Both the position numbers and the translations under genes were made by a program. Of a stretch of DNA of 64,000 bases, positions 44,080-51,751 are shown one piece after another. How positions within the stretch are numbered: the stretch's first letter is position 1; every line of letters starts with the position of its first letter. Source of the stretch: Anaerolineaceae bacterium (lineage in GTDB: Bacteria; Chloroflexota; Anaerolineae; Promineifilales; Promineifilaceae); the NCBI GenBank assembly GCA_002699125.1, contig PABI01000082.1, positions 1-64,000 on the forward strand, in the 5' to 3' direction. The notes beneath the pieces are model-generated. The model saw only the letters and a program-made list of their open reading frames with translations. It was not told the DNA's origin and ran no database searches.

Positions 44080-45402
44080 CTATCCACCAACCGGCGGTGT
44101 TGCTGTAGGCGGTGTGGTAAAGAGCGGATCCAGCACCGGAGTTGTTGGCGTCCGGCCCCGATCATACTCGGTGAGCGTCAGGTTGCCCGTGAGCTGTGCA
44201 TCGATAAACGCAGCCAGATTTTCTTGTTGTCGTGTTTGCAGCTCAGAGGCGGATAACGGCCGTACCTCTCGCCCCGTTACCTGAATCAGATAATATCGGG
44301 AGGTCTCCGCATCCACCGTCCGGGAAATCACATCGCTTTGTTCACCAACCGGTAGGGCAAAAGCCGACTCGGCAATCTCAGCGCCCAAGCTGGCGGCAAC
44401 AGCATCCTGCGTGCGCCACAACACCTCGCTGGCCTGCGCCGTCGATCCAGCTTCCGGATCAGCTGGCTGGCTGCGAATTTCATTCCATACCGAAAGATAA
44501 TCGGAAGAATCCATTACAGCGGCGGCCTCGTTGGCCTCCTCTTCGGTTTCAAACTGCAAAACAAAGAAGCTCACCTGCTGCGCCTCTTCGGCCAGCTCAT
44601 CTTCCTCAGCCAATGCTTCAATCAGGCGCTCGCGGTAAAGTTGGTTGCGCACAATTTCGCGGTACTGTTCTTCTGAGACATCCAGATCTTCAAACTGAGC
44701 CACCAGCCCTTCAAACTCCTCTTGAAACGCTTCGGCCGAAACGGGCGTCGCCGTTGGTGCCGGTGTACTGGTCGGTCCAAGCGTAACTGTAGGCAGTGGC
44801 GTGTTGGTGGGGATGATGTCGGTGATAACGGCCGTAGGAATGGGCGTTACCGAAGGTGTTGGTTCAACCGTTGGCGTGGCCGTCGGTACCCGCGTGGGCA
44901 AGCCACCATCAAAAAAATTAAACGTGGCACCGATCTCAGCATCAACATCTTCTTCTGTAACCGTAATGCCACGCGCTTCGGCCGCCTGCCGAATCACCGC
45001 CTCGTCAATCATCTGGTTGAGCGTGTTCTGACCCAGCAGCTCTGCTTGCAACAAATCATTAATTGCCTGGCCAGCAAACTGCTGAACCACACCCACGTTT
45101 CCCTGGAATGCCTCCAGCTGATTCTCCAACAAAATGATCCGCTGTGCCCGCTCAAAACGCACCCGATCTTGCCACTCTTTCAGGGAAATTTCTTCACCGC
45201 TTACAATGGCAACAGGACGATTTGGGGCAATCACCAGCTCATTAATAGCCGCGGCCAGAAAAACCAACAGCAGCAAGCCACCAACCACAGCCACACCAAT
45301 ACGAATCTGGCGGGTCTGCTCGGCGCGCTTGCGCGCCATCAGCACTTCTTTGCGCGATCGGCGCTCCCCGTCATTTGTTGTTGACTCTTGTTTCTTGGCC
45401 AT
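44080..45402 (-). CDS. SurA-like chaperone with Pro/Thr insertion
   Basis: The 440-residue protein has a charged N-terminus, a membrane anchor (about residues 34-52) and an extracytoplasmic SurA-N-type helical domain (INDLLQ...LNQMIDEAVIRQAAEARGITVTEEDVD) followed, after a Pro/Thr-rich low-complexity insertion (about residues 170-230), by the C-terminal part of that domain and a PpiC/parvulin-like region (YLSVWNEIRSQPADPEAG...ETSRYYLIQVTGR). It should assist folding of exported proteins. Parvulin catalytic residues are not clear, so it may be a pure chaperone. It is the last gene of the rpsF-ssb-rpsR operon, an unusual partner. The perfect palindrome at 44011 follows. Confidence 0.78.
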   Translation of the reverse strand: MAKKQESTTNDGERRSRKEVLMARKRAEQTRQIRIGVAVVGGLLLLVFLAAAINELVIAPNRPVAIVSGEEISLKEWQDRVRFERAQRIILLENQLEAFQGNVGVVQQFAGQAINDLLQAELLGQNTLNQMIDEAVIRQAAEARGITVTEEDVDAEIGATFNFFDGGLPTRVPTATPTVEPTPSVTPIPTAVITDIIPTNTPLPTVTLGPTSTPAPTATPVSAEAFQEEFEGLVAQFEDLDVSEEQYREIVRNQLYRERLIEALAEEDELAEEAQQVSFFVLQFETEEEANEAAAVMDSSDYLSVWNEIRSQPADPEAGSTAQASEVLWRTQDAVAASLGAEIAESAFALPVGEQSDVISRTVDAETSRYYLIQVTGREVRPLSASELQTRQQENLAAFIDAQLTGNLTLTEYDRGRTPTTPVLDPLFTTPPTATPPVGG

Positions 45403-45404
45403 AA

Positions 45405-45632
45405 TTACTCGTCTGCAAACGGCAGCAAGGCAATGTGACGTGCCCGCTTAATGGCCACGGCCAAAGCACGTTGATGCTTGGCACAGGTACCAGTCTGACG
45501 ACGGGGGCGGATACGGCCGAATTCATTCACATACCGGCTCAACATCTCATGCTGTTTGTAATCAATCACCTTCACATTGTCGGCGCAAAAGTTGCAAGAG
45601 CGCTTTCTTCTTGGTCCTCGTGTTCTTCGCAT
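45405..45632 (-). CDS. rpsR: Ribosomal protein S18
   Basis: The 75-residue protein matches bS18: [57 protein letters not shown]. Cys residues CxxC and CAKH suggest the zinc-binding form. It binds 16S rRNA as a heterodimer with S6 in the platform of the 30S subunit. It sits after ssb and 2 bp before the SurA-like gene in the classic rpsF-ssb-rpsR order. The start is ATG. Confidence 0.98.
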   Translation of the reverse strand: MRRTRGPRRKRSCNFCADNVKVIDYKQHEMLSRYVNEFGRIRPRRQTGTCAKHQRALAVAIKRARHIALLPFADE

Positions 45633-45686
45633 TTTTAGTTCCTCATTAATACAAAGGGTAAACGCACATCCCTCTAGTAAAAAACG

Positions 45687-46028
45687 TTAAACAGTGGCAT
45701 CGGCCAGGGCAATAAGCTCGTGGGCAATGACTTCCGTGCGGAAATGTTTCTGCCCGCTGTTGTCATCCCAGCTGCGTGTTTGCAAACGCCCTTCCACATA
45801 AACCTGCTGGCCATGTCCCAGGCGCTTGCTGCTAATCTCCGCCAGGCTGCCCCAGGCAACCACGTTAAACCATTCCGTCTCTTCATGCCTGGCCCCGTCC
45901 GACGAGGTCCAGGTGCGGGAAGTGGCCACACTGAATGAAGCAACTGACCGGCCATTGGGCGTTTGCCGCACTTCTGGTTCACCATCGACCCAACCAATAA
46001 TCATTACTTTATTCAGCCCCTTGTTCAT
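45687..46028 (-). CDS. ssb: Single-stranded DNA-binding protein, short form
   Basis: The 113-residue protein is a single OB fold with SSB motifs (NKVMIIGWV, DGEPEVRQTPNG, EWFNVVAWG, VYVEGRLQTRSW). It lacks the Gly/Pro-rich linker and acidic tail (usually ending DDDIPF) that recruits partner proteins in typical bacterial SSB; here it ends ELIALADATV. It is in the rpsF-ssb-rpsR position, where a full-length SSB is usual. A second, full-length SSB elsewhere in the genome is therefore likely. Confidence 0.95.
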   Translation of the reverse strand: MNKGLNKVMIIGWVDGEPEVRQTPNGRSVASFSVATSRTWTSSDGARHEETEWFNVVAWGSLAEISSKRLGHGQQVYVEGRLQTRSWDDNSGQKHFRTEVIAHELIALADATV

Positions 46029-46144
46029 GACACACTCCCAACAATAGGGGGATTTACCCGTTGTTCGCTTGTTAAAAAATATAAAGAGTCTGGTTAATAT
46101 CCATTACACAGCCTGATACCAAATTAACCAGTTACAAAAGCAAA

Positions 46145-46170
46145 CCTGACAGGCTAACTAACCTGCCAGG
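46145..46170. repeat. Short inverted repeat, CCTGACAGG family
   Basis: CCTGACAGG and CCTGCCAGG form a 9-bp stem with one mismatch between rpsF and ssb (minus strand). It shares its core with the elements at 48553-48602 and 49472-49536 and might attenuate transcription into ssb. Confidence 0.5.
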
Positions 46171-46177
46171 ACAGTCC

Positions 46178-46474
46178 TTATTGTTCTTCCTTGCGCACAA
46201 TCATGTAGCGCAAAACATCATCGGTGTACTGCATGTTGCGTTCAATGTCGGCAAGACGTTCCGGATCTAATTTTGCATCGAACAAAATGTAGTACCCTTC
46301 CGTATTCTTGCGAATTGGATACGCCAAACGACGCTGACCCCACACGTTTTGTACCGGCTTGTCCTCTTCGGCTTCGCTGTGGGTCAACCAACCAGAAACG
46401 CGCTCTACCAATGTAGAACGAGCTTCATCTTCTAAATTTGTTTGAAAAATAACGGTAACTTCGTACTCTCGCAC
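46178..46474 (-). CDS. rpsF: Ribosomal protein S6
   Basis: The 98-residue protein matches bS6: REYEVTVIFQTNL, RRLAYPIRKNTEGYY and ERNMQYTDDVLRYMIV. It partners S18 on 16S rRNA helices 22-23. The start is GTG at 46474 with a near-perfect AAAGGAGGT at 7-nt spacing. It begins the operon rpsF-ssb-rpsR-surA-like. A leader of about 100 nt contains a hairpin with a CCG bulge (46511-46545), the expected S6:S18 autoregulatory site. Confidence 0.98.
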   Translation of the reverse strand: MREYEVTVIFQTNLEDEARSTLVERVSGWLTHSEAEEDKPVQNVWGQRRLAYPIRKNTEGYYILFDAKLDPERLADIERNMQYTDDVLRYMIVRKEEQ

Positions 46475-46510
46475 GTTGCTAACCTCCTTTCCTTGGAATT
46501 ACTCTGGCGA

Positions 46511-46545
46511 GCTTTGCCCTTAAATCGTGTTTAAGAGCGGAAAGC
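46511..46545 (-). ncRNA. Candidate S6:S18 autoregulatory leader motif
   Basis: On the minus strand GCTTT, then CCG, then CTCTTAAA, loop CACGA, TTTAAGGG, C, AAAGC forms a hairpin: a 5-bp outer stem, an asymmetric internal loop with CCG on the 5' side opposite one C, and an 8-bp inner stem with one G-U. A CCG bulge in the rpsF leader is the documented S6:S18 recognition motif, mimicking the 16S rRNA site. It ends about 37 nt before the rpsF GTG. Binding is inferred, not shown. Confidence 0.62.
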
Positions 46546-46582
46546 AGCAGATATTAAGTTTTTTGCTGTGCAACGGTGGAGA

Positions 46583-46610
46583 ATAATAGCAGACCTGTAA
46601 AGTTTTGCAA
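46583..46610 (-). promoter_or_regulatory. Promoter of the rpsF operon
   Basis: On the minus strand TTGCAA (46610-46605), a 16-bp spacer and TGcTATTAT give an extended -10 promoter with a start near 46576, leaving a leader of about 100 nt for the S6:S18 motif. Confidence 0.6.
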
Positions 46611-46612
46611 AC

Positions 46613-46641
46613 CTGACAGCTGAATCAGCTGGCGCTATAAT
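46613..46641 (+). promoter_or_regulatory. Promoter of the GH99-like gene, leaderless type
   Basis: CTGACA (46613-46618), a 17-bp spacer, TATAAT (46636-46641), then 8 nt to ATG 46650. No ribosome site is present. The -35 hexamer lies 2 bp from the divergent rpsF -35. Confidence 0.7.
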
Positions 46642-46649
46642 CGATACTT

Positions 46650-48542
46650 ATGATTTCAATCCAAAATCGAACATCTCGCAGCCTACGTCTGGGGCTGCTT
46701 TTTCTTAGCCTGCTCATTCTGCCACTGTTTCTTAGGCAGGCAACCATGCCGCCAACAGCAGAAGCCCAGGGGCAAACCCGGCTGGTGCTGGCCTTTTATT
46801 ATGCCTGGTACAGTCCTGGCAGTTTTGGGCCTGGCTCTACGCCGTTTCAACCGGTGTCTCCTTACTTCTCAACCGACACGGGCACGATACAGCGGCAGGT
46901 GAATGAGGCACAGTCAGCCGGAATTGATGGCTTTGTACAAAGCTGGTACGGGCCGGAAACGGTGAACAATCAGACGGAAACTAATTTTCAGGCGCTGCTG
47001 AACATTGCTTCTGGGGTTGGCTTTAAAGTGGCCGTTGATTTTGAAACGGCCAGTCCCTTCTTTGCCAGCAACGAGGATCGCATCAATGCACTGCGCACTT
47101 TGCTGAGCACCCACGCCACGCACCCCGCCTACCTGCGCGTGGATGGCAAGCCCGTTGTTTTCTTTTGGGCCAACTGGATTTTGTCGCCAGCGGAGTGGGT
47201 GACAATTCGCAACACGGTAGACCCGGACCGTAACAGCATCTGGATTGCCGAGGGTGGCGATACCACTTACCTGGACGCCTTCGACGGACTGCACTTGTAC
47301 AACATCGCCTGGTCAGGCAATCCGGCCGGAACGGCCGCAACCTGGGCGGCCAACACACGGGCAGCAGCCCAAACCTATGGCGGCTATAAATATTGGGTAG
47401 GCACCGCCATGCCCGGCTGGAATGCTGACCTGGTTGGCTCCAGCACCGCCCCGCGTGACCGGGCCAACGGCGATTTTTACCGCTCCACCTTTGGCGGGGC
47501 AGCAGCCAGCTCGCCCGATATGCTCATCATCACCTCATTTAATGAGTGGAAGGAAGGCAGCCAGATTGAGCCCAGCGTGGAATACGGCAACTTTTATTTA
47601 CAGCTCACGGCCGAATTAAGCGCTGCCTACAAAAGTGGCAGCATTGCCGCTCCGCCACCGCCACCCCCACCACCAACGGCCGATCCTAATGCCACCCCCA
47701 CCGCCACTCAGCCACCACCGGCATCACCTACGCCGGGGCCGTCACCCACCCCACTGCCACCGACGTTGACGCCGACGCCGCTGCCCAGCCCTACTCCGCT
47801 CGCTTCACCAACGGCGCAGCCAGACGGCCGTATCCTCTACACCGTGCAAACCGGCGACACGCTCATAAACCTGGCCGACTTGTATGACGTCTCGCTGGAA
47901 AATTTGTACGCCTGGAACAATTTGCTGCCCAACAGCCTGCTTTCCGTGGGACAAAACATCATCATTGGCTACACGGTGCTGCCTGATGGCTCGACGCCGC
48001 TGGCCGGATTCCCCGATGCCCGCGTGAAGCCGGATGGCACAATTGTTCATGTGGTAGGTGGTGGCGACACGCTGCTGCTCATTGCTGCCACCTACGATTT
48101 AACACTTGATGAACTATACGAAGTGAGTGGTCTGGAAGAAAATGCGCTGCTTCAGCTAGGGCAAGAAATTGTGGTAGGCCATCGTCCCCAACCGGCAACC
48201 GTTGGCGGTTCCTCTGAAGATCCAATCTTGGGCCGCAGCGTTGTTGAGGTGACAACAATTGCCTCACCGATTGCCTCGCCAACGGCTGAGGCCACGGCCG
48301 TTTTCACACCAACCGCCACGCCAACAAACACCCCCACGGCAACCGCTACGGCCGCAGCTACGCAGGAAGTTGCCGCCGTTAACGAGGCAGAAAATAATGT
48401 AGGGGCAACGGTCGTTGCCCCTACACCGCAGCCGGCTGACCCCATTCAGCAAACCAGCAATCTACTTTGGATGCTCATTGGTGCCGTAGCTGTGCTCCTG
48501 GTGGCCAGCGGCATCTTAGTAGTTGTGGCCCGGCGAGGCTAA
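46650..48542 (+). CDS. Secreted GH99/GH71-like protein with two LysM domains
   Basis: The 630-residue product has a signal/anchor segment, an N-terminal glycosidase-like domain (about residues 45-330) with [26 protein letters not shown] and the family hallmark [13 protein letters not shown], as found in GH99-type and WbsX-related proteins. Then come a Pro/Thr linker, two LysM domains ([16 protein letters not shown] and [16 protein letters not shown]), a second Thr-rich linker and a C-terminal membrane helix ending VVVARRG. I infer a wall-bound, possibly membrane-anchored glycan hydrolase; the substrate is unknown. A palindromic repeat element lies inside the coding sequence at 48399-48424. 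The mRNA is probably leaderless. Confidence 0.85.
   Translation: MISIQNRTSRSLRLGLLFLSLLILPLFLRQATMPPTAEAQGQTRLVLAFYYAWYSPGSFGPGSTPFQPVSPYFSTDTGTIQRQVNEAQSAGIDGFVQSWYGPETVNNQTETNFQALLNIASGVGFKVAVDFETASPFFASNEDRINALRTLLSTHATHPAYLRVDGKPVVFFWANWILSPAEWVTIRNTVDPDRNSIWIAEGGDTTYLDAFDGLHLYNIAWSGNPAGTAATWAANTRAAAQTYGGYKYWVGTAMPGWNADLVGSSTAPRDRANGDFYRSTFGGAAASSPDMLIITSFNEWKEGSQIEPSVEYGNFYLQLTAELSAAYKSGSIAAPPPPPPPPTADPNATPTATQPPPASPTPGPSPTPLPPTLTPTPLPSPTPLASPTAQPDGRILYTVQTGDTLINLADLYDVSLENLYAWNNLLPNSLLSVGQNIIIGYTVLPDGSTPLAGFPDARVKPDGTIVHVVGGGDTLLLIAATYDLTLDELYEVSGLEENALLQLGQEIVVGHRPQPATVGGSSEDPILGRSVVEVTTIASPIASPTAEATAVFTPTATPTNTPTATATAAATQEVAAVNEAENNVGATVVAPTPQPADPIQQTSNLLWMLIGAVAVLLVASGILVVVARRG
48399..48424. 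repeat. Palindromic repeat inside the GH99-like coding sequence
   Basis: GTAGGGGCAACGG and CGTTGCCCCTAC form a 26-bp near-perfect palindrome in the Thr-rich linker, read as V-G-A-T-V-V-A-P-T. It resembles the ends of the intergenic palindrome at 44011-44042. Confidence 0.75.
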
Positions 48543-48552
48543 TGGGCAAATG

Positions 48553-48602
48553 AGACCTGACAGGTGGCCGATTAGCTCCTTGGCCGGCCACCTGCTAAGT
48601 CT
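48553..48602. repeat. Inverted repeat, AGACCTGACAGGTGGCC family
   Basis: AGACCTGACAGGTGGCC is matched by an imperfect inverted copy ending CTAAGTCT, with a CTCCTTGGC loop. It follows the GH99-like gene. The same family is at 49472-49536. Confidence 0.7.
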
Positions 48603-48650
48603 ACTGCTCAACTTTTCTCAAGAAATTAAAATTCTTAAAGCCAATTCCTT

Positions 48651-48659
48651 TGCTATAAT
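48651..48659 (+). promoter_or_regulatory. Extended -10 box of the 48667 gene, leaderless type
   Basis: TGcTATAAT is followed by exactly 7 nt and then ATG at 48667, so the start site should coincide with the start codon. Confidence 0.6.
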
Positions 48660-48666
48660 CTCGGTG

Positions 48667-48966
48667 ATGCGTGACGTCATGAAAGTTGTTTACACCTTTT
48701 GGGCTATGCTGCTGCTGGCTGTCATTCTGGTGGGATCGCCGCTGGCAATCTTTGGCTGCCATACGATTGTTCCCGATCAGTTTCAGGTGCCTTGCGAGAC
48801 AACTTTTGGCGAAACGGCCGTCCAAAACAACTTCATTCAGCCGATCACGCCCATAATTGCTGTTTTGGTTCTGCTCACCTTCGTGTGCTGGCTCAAGCCC
48901 CAGCATCAGGCACCACAGGAACTGTATCTTCTGCCCCCACTTCCCCCGCCTCGTTCGTTTGTTTAG
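48667..48966 (+). CDS. Small two-helix membrane protein
   Basis: The 99-residue product has two membrane helices (about residues 6-27 and 58-76) separated by a loop with four Cys/Gly-rich residues (FGCHTIVPDQFQVPCE), and a Pro-rich tail. The family is not recognised. A second in-frame ATG (MKVV, 48679) is possible, but the -10 box 7 nt before 48667 favours the first. It precedes the PCuAC copper-chaperone gene by 55 bp on the same strand, so a joint role in copper or cytochrome biology is conceivable but only by position. Confidence 0.6.
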   Translation: MRDVMKVVYTFWAMLLLAVILVGSPLAIFGCHTIVPDQFQVPCETTFGETAVQNNFIQPITPIIAVLVLLTFVCWLKPQHQAPQELYLLPPLPPPRSFV

Positions 48967-49021
48967 GAAAAATCTGATAGGTTGTCAATTATTCTAAAAC
49001 AAATATTTTGGAGACAAACGA

Positions 49022-49465
49022 ATGAAAAAAGCATTGTTCTTTTTGGCACTATTTTTACTAACGGCCGTTGCTTGCACCGCCAGCGGCGGCGATGACCCAA
49101 TTACCGTGACCGACCCATGGGGCCGAACATCACCCGCCGTGGCCGAAAACGGCGCATTTTACATGATGCTCATCAACAACGGTGACAACGACGACGCGCT
49201 CGTTTCTGTGGCCACAGACGCCTGTGGCATGGTTGAACTGCATGAAATGTATGATAAGGGTGAAGGGGTCATGGGCATGCGGCCGGTGGAAAGCGGCACG
49301 ATTCCGGTGCCAGCTGGCGGCAGCGCCGAGCTAAAGCCAGGCGGTTTGCACGTCATGTGCATGGGCAAACAAATCGATTTTGCCGCCGGTACAGAGATTC
49401 CGCTGACCCTGACGTTTGACAATGCGGGGGAGATGGAAGTTACGGCCGTAATCCGCGACAACTAG
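49022..49465 (+). CDS. PCuAC-family periplasmic copper chaperone lipoprotein
   Basis: The 147-residue product has a lipoprotein signal (FLLTAVAC, Cys at about 18) and a PCuAC domain: DPWGRTSPAVAENGAFYM, HEM, GVMGM and GGLHVMCMG, which provide the H-x-M...M...H-x-M copper ligands. PCuAC proteins carry Cu(I) to the CuA or CuB centre of cytochrome oxidase. TGGAGACAAA precedes the ATG. No Sco or oxidase gene is in the window. It converges with radA, and a long inverted repeat covers the gap. Confidence 0.93.
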   Translation: MKKALFFLALFLLTAVACTASGGDDPITVTDPWGRTSPAVAENGAFYMMLINNGDNDDALVSVATDACGMVELHEMYDKGEGVMGMRPVESGTIPVPAGGSAELKPGGLHVMCMGKQIDFAAGTEIPLTLTFDNAGEMEVTAVIRDN

Positions 49466-49471
49466 CAAAGC

Positions 49472-49536
49472 AGACCTGACAGGTGGCCGTTCAACTCCTT
49501 GGCCTACTCGAACTGCGACGGCCACCTGTCAGGTCT
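49472..49536. repeat. Inverted repeat overlapping the radA stop codon
   Basis: A perfect 19-bp inverted repeat (49472-49490, beginning AGACCTGACAGG, and 49518-49536) with CTCCTTGGC in the loop. The right arm covers the last codons and stop of radA (AAG-ACC-TGA). Confidence 0.9.
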
Positions 49537-50911
49537 TTATAAGTGCCACATCAATCGCTTCAGCCAGATTACGGCAGCCGACCAGCTCCAGCCCTTTTGG
49601 CGGTTCTGCGAGGCGGCGCTGGGCGGTTTTGGGAATGACACAGCGCTTAAATCCAAGCTTGAGTGCCTCTTTCAGGCGAGATTCCAGCTGGCTCACCGCC
49701 CGCAGTTCGCCGCTTAGCCCCACTTCGCCCACAAACGCCATATCGGCATGAACTGAACGATCTTTTACGCTGCTGGCAATGGCTATGGCAATAGCCAAAT
49801 CAGCCGCCGGCTCATCAATTTGCAAACCGCCAATCACGTTGACAAACACATCTTTATCATGCAGCTTTACACGAACGCGGCGGGTGAGAACGGCCGTAAT
49901 CAACAAGAGCCGATTGTAATCCACCCCATTGGCCGTGCGCCGCGGATTAGAAAACGTGGTGGAACTGGCCAGCGCCTGCACTTCCACCAGCAGCGGCCGT
50001 GTTCCCTCCATCGTTACGGCAATGGTAGAGCCCGGCGCGTTAATTTGCCGCTCCGCCAAAAACGCCTCCGATGGGTTGGGCACTTCCACCATCCCCTTGT
50101 CGATCATTTCAAACACGCCCACCTCGCTGGTAGCACCAAAGCGGTTCTTCACGCTGCGCAGCAAACGATAACGGTGGAATGGATCGCCTTCGAGGTACAA
50201 AACTGTGTCTACAATGTGTTCCAGCACGCGCGGCCCGGCAATCGTGCCCTCTTTGGTCACGTGACCCACCAAAAAGATGGCCACACCGGTTGTCTTGGCC
50301 AGTTCCTGAAAGCGGCTGGCGCATTCCCGCACCTGGCTCACACTGCCCGCCGCCGAGGTCAAATCTTCGGCAAAGGTCGTCTGGATACTGTCTACAATCA
50401 CCAGCGTGGGCTTCAGATCTTCCACGTGGTTCAAAATCGCTTGCAGCTTCGTCTCCGTCACCAAATATAAATCGTCAGCAGTGATGCCCAGGCGGTCAGC
50501 GCGCATTTTGATTTGCCGGCTGCTCTCCTCCCCAGAAATATACAGCGTAGTGCCGTGGGCGTTGGCCGTCAGCGCCGACACATCCAGCAACAGGGTGGAT
50601 TTGCCAATGCCGGGATCGCCACCTACCAGCACCAGCGAACCGGGCACAATACCGCCGCCCAGGACACGGCCGAATTCAGGCAATGGCAGGGGCAGCCGCT
50701 CAAAACCGTCGGCGGTGACTTCGGCCAGGCGCTGCGGCTGGCTGTCGCTTTGCCCGGTGGCGCGGCGATTACGTTGGCTGGGCGGCGCTTCGGCAACCAG
50801 AACTTCTTCTTCCATCGTGTCAAATTCGCCACATTTGGGGCAGCGCCCCACGTAAGCGGCGGTAACGCGGCCGCAGTTTTGGCAGACAAATCGGGATCGG
50901 GTTTTGGCCAT
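49529..50911 (-). CDS. radA: DNA repair protein RadA
   Basis: The 460-residue protein matches RadA (Sms): four-Cys zinc finger (C10, C13, C24, C27), Walker A GGDPGIGKST (K104), the RadA-specific KNRFG motif, and a C-terminal Lon-like domain. RadA is a hexameric helicase that promotes D-loop branch migration in recombination. TAGGAGAAAG supports the ATG. The C-terminal residues and stop codon lie in a palindromic repeat, a sign that the 3' end was captured by, or grew into, that element. Confidence 0.97.
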   Translation of the reverse strand: MAKTRSRFVCQNCGRVTAAYVGRCPKCGEFDTMEEEVLVAEAPPSQRNRRATGQSDSQPQRLAEVTADGFERLPLPLPEFGRVLGGGIVPGSLVLVGGDPGIGKSTLLLDVSALTANAHGTTLYISGEESSRQIKMRADRLGITADDLYLVTETKLQAILNHVEDLKPTLVIVDSIQTTFAEDLTSAAGSVSQVRECASRFQELAKTTGVAIFLVGHVTKEGTIAGPRVLEHIVDTVLYLEGDPFHRYRLLRSVKNRFGATSEVGVFEMIDKGMVEVPNPSEAFLAERQINAPGSTIAVTMEGTRPLLVEVQALASSTTFSNPRRTANGVDYNRLLLITAVLTRRVRVKLHDKDVFVNVIGGLQIDEPAADLAIAIAIASSVKDRSVHADMAFVGEVGLSGELRAVSQLESRLKEALKLGFKRCVIPKTAQRRLAEPPKGLELVGCRNLAEAIDVALIKT

Positions 50912-51011
50912 ACTTTCTCCTACAAAAACAATTTAACGTAGAGGCGCGGAGGCGTAGAGATAAAAATCCGCCAGGTTTTCACCATGCTCAAGTTGTGGCG
51001 ATTTTAACATA

Positions 51012-51020
51012 TGCTATACT
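51012..51020 (+). promoter_or_regulatory. Extended -10 box of the envelope operon, leaderless type
   Basis: TGcTATACT is followed by 8 nt and then GTG at 51029. An ATG at 51011 overlaps this box, so the GTG is the better start. TTGTGG (50993-50998) gives a 16-bp spacer. Confidence 0.55.
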
Positions 51021-51028
51021 TTTTCGCC

Positions 51029-51313
51029 GTGATTGATTGGCGATCTGTCTGGGCGAATGGGTTATGGATTTTGGGAACGGCCGTCTTGCTGGGAACGTTC
51101 AGCTACGCCTATTGGTTGTCCCGGACGATACCACAAACTTTGACCGAAATTTACCAAAAATCGCCCTTTGCCCAGCTGTTTTGGATTGGCTTTTTGCTTG
51201 TTCTCTTGGGGCTTATTTTTACATCGACGCGCTGGTGGGAAACGGCCGTCTGGCTGCTGTTCACTGGCTGGACACTCTTTAACTTAATTGCGTCACTGCG
51301 AAGTTCAAAATGA
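51029..51313 (+). CDS. Small multi-helix membrane protein
   Basis: The 94-residue product has three hydrophobic segments (about residues 6-25, 43-60 and 66-85) with a short basic tail. The family is not recognised. It heads the large envelope operon; its stop overlaps the next ATG by 4 bp (ATGA). The GTG start at 51029 is chosen on promoter grounds. Confidence 0.65.
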   Translation: MIDWRSVWANGLWILGTAVLLGTFSYAYWLSRTIPQTLTEIYQKSPFAQLFWIGFLLVLLGLIFTSTRWWETAVWLLFTGWTLFNLIASLRSSK

Positions 51314-51741
51314 AAATTGTGCTGAAAAAATCGTCGTTCTGGTTTTTGCTGTTTTTACCGCTGGCCGCGCTGCTGCTGTTTTCTACCCGGCCAGCCATGG
51401 CCCAAACAGACCCGGAAACAACGCCAACCAATGGCTACCCACCGCCCGCCACACCCGCGCAGCCGGAGGAAGCGTATCCAAACCAGCTGCCGCCACCCAC
51501 GAACAATGCGGTTAATGAGGCTTATATTGCCCCAACAGAATCTGCTGTACAAGCGACCAATCCACCAGCAGTAGTGGGTGAATCGGCAGCAGAAGCAACG
51601 GCCGTAGCCACCTTGCCAATTAGCCAAAGCACATTGGTGCGCAATCGGGCCATCCTGTGGGCTGGCTTCCTGATCACGTTGATCCTCTTCTTCCTGGCCG
51701 TGTACGGAGCGATGCTGATGTATACTCGGCCACGCAACTAA
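51310..51741 (+). CDS. Membrane-anchored Pro/Ala/Thr-rich protein
   Basis: The 143-residue product has a signal peptide (FWFLLFLPLAALLLFSTRPAMA), a disordered Pro/Thr/Ala stretch (about residues 32-105) and a C-terminal membrane helix (about 111-137) with a short basic tail (TRPRN). No family is recognised. It overlaps both neighbours closely (ATGA at its start, 10 bp to the next gene), so it is an integral member of the operon. Confidence 0.65.
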   Translation: MKIVLKKSSFWFLLFLPLAALLLFSTRPAMAQTDPETTPTNGYPPPATPAQPEEAYPNQLPPPTNNAVNEAYIAPTESAVQATNPPAVVGESAAEATAVATLPISQSTLVRNRAILWAGFLITLILFFLAVYGAMLMYTRPRN

Positions 51742-51751
51742 GCAATCAGTC

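Noticed and set aside
44722..45384. 220-codon plus-strand open frame
   Set aside because: Antisense to the SurA-like gene; the peptide lacks any domain and is Arg/Asn-rich as expected of a shadow frame.
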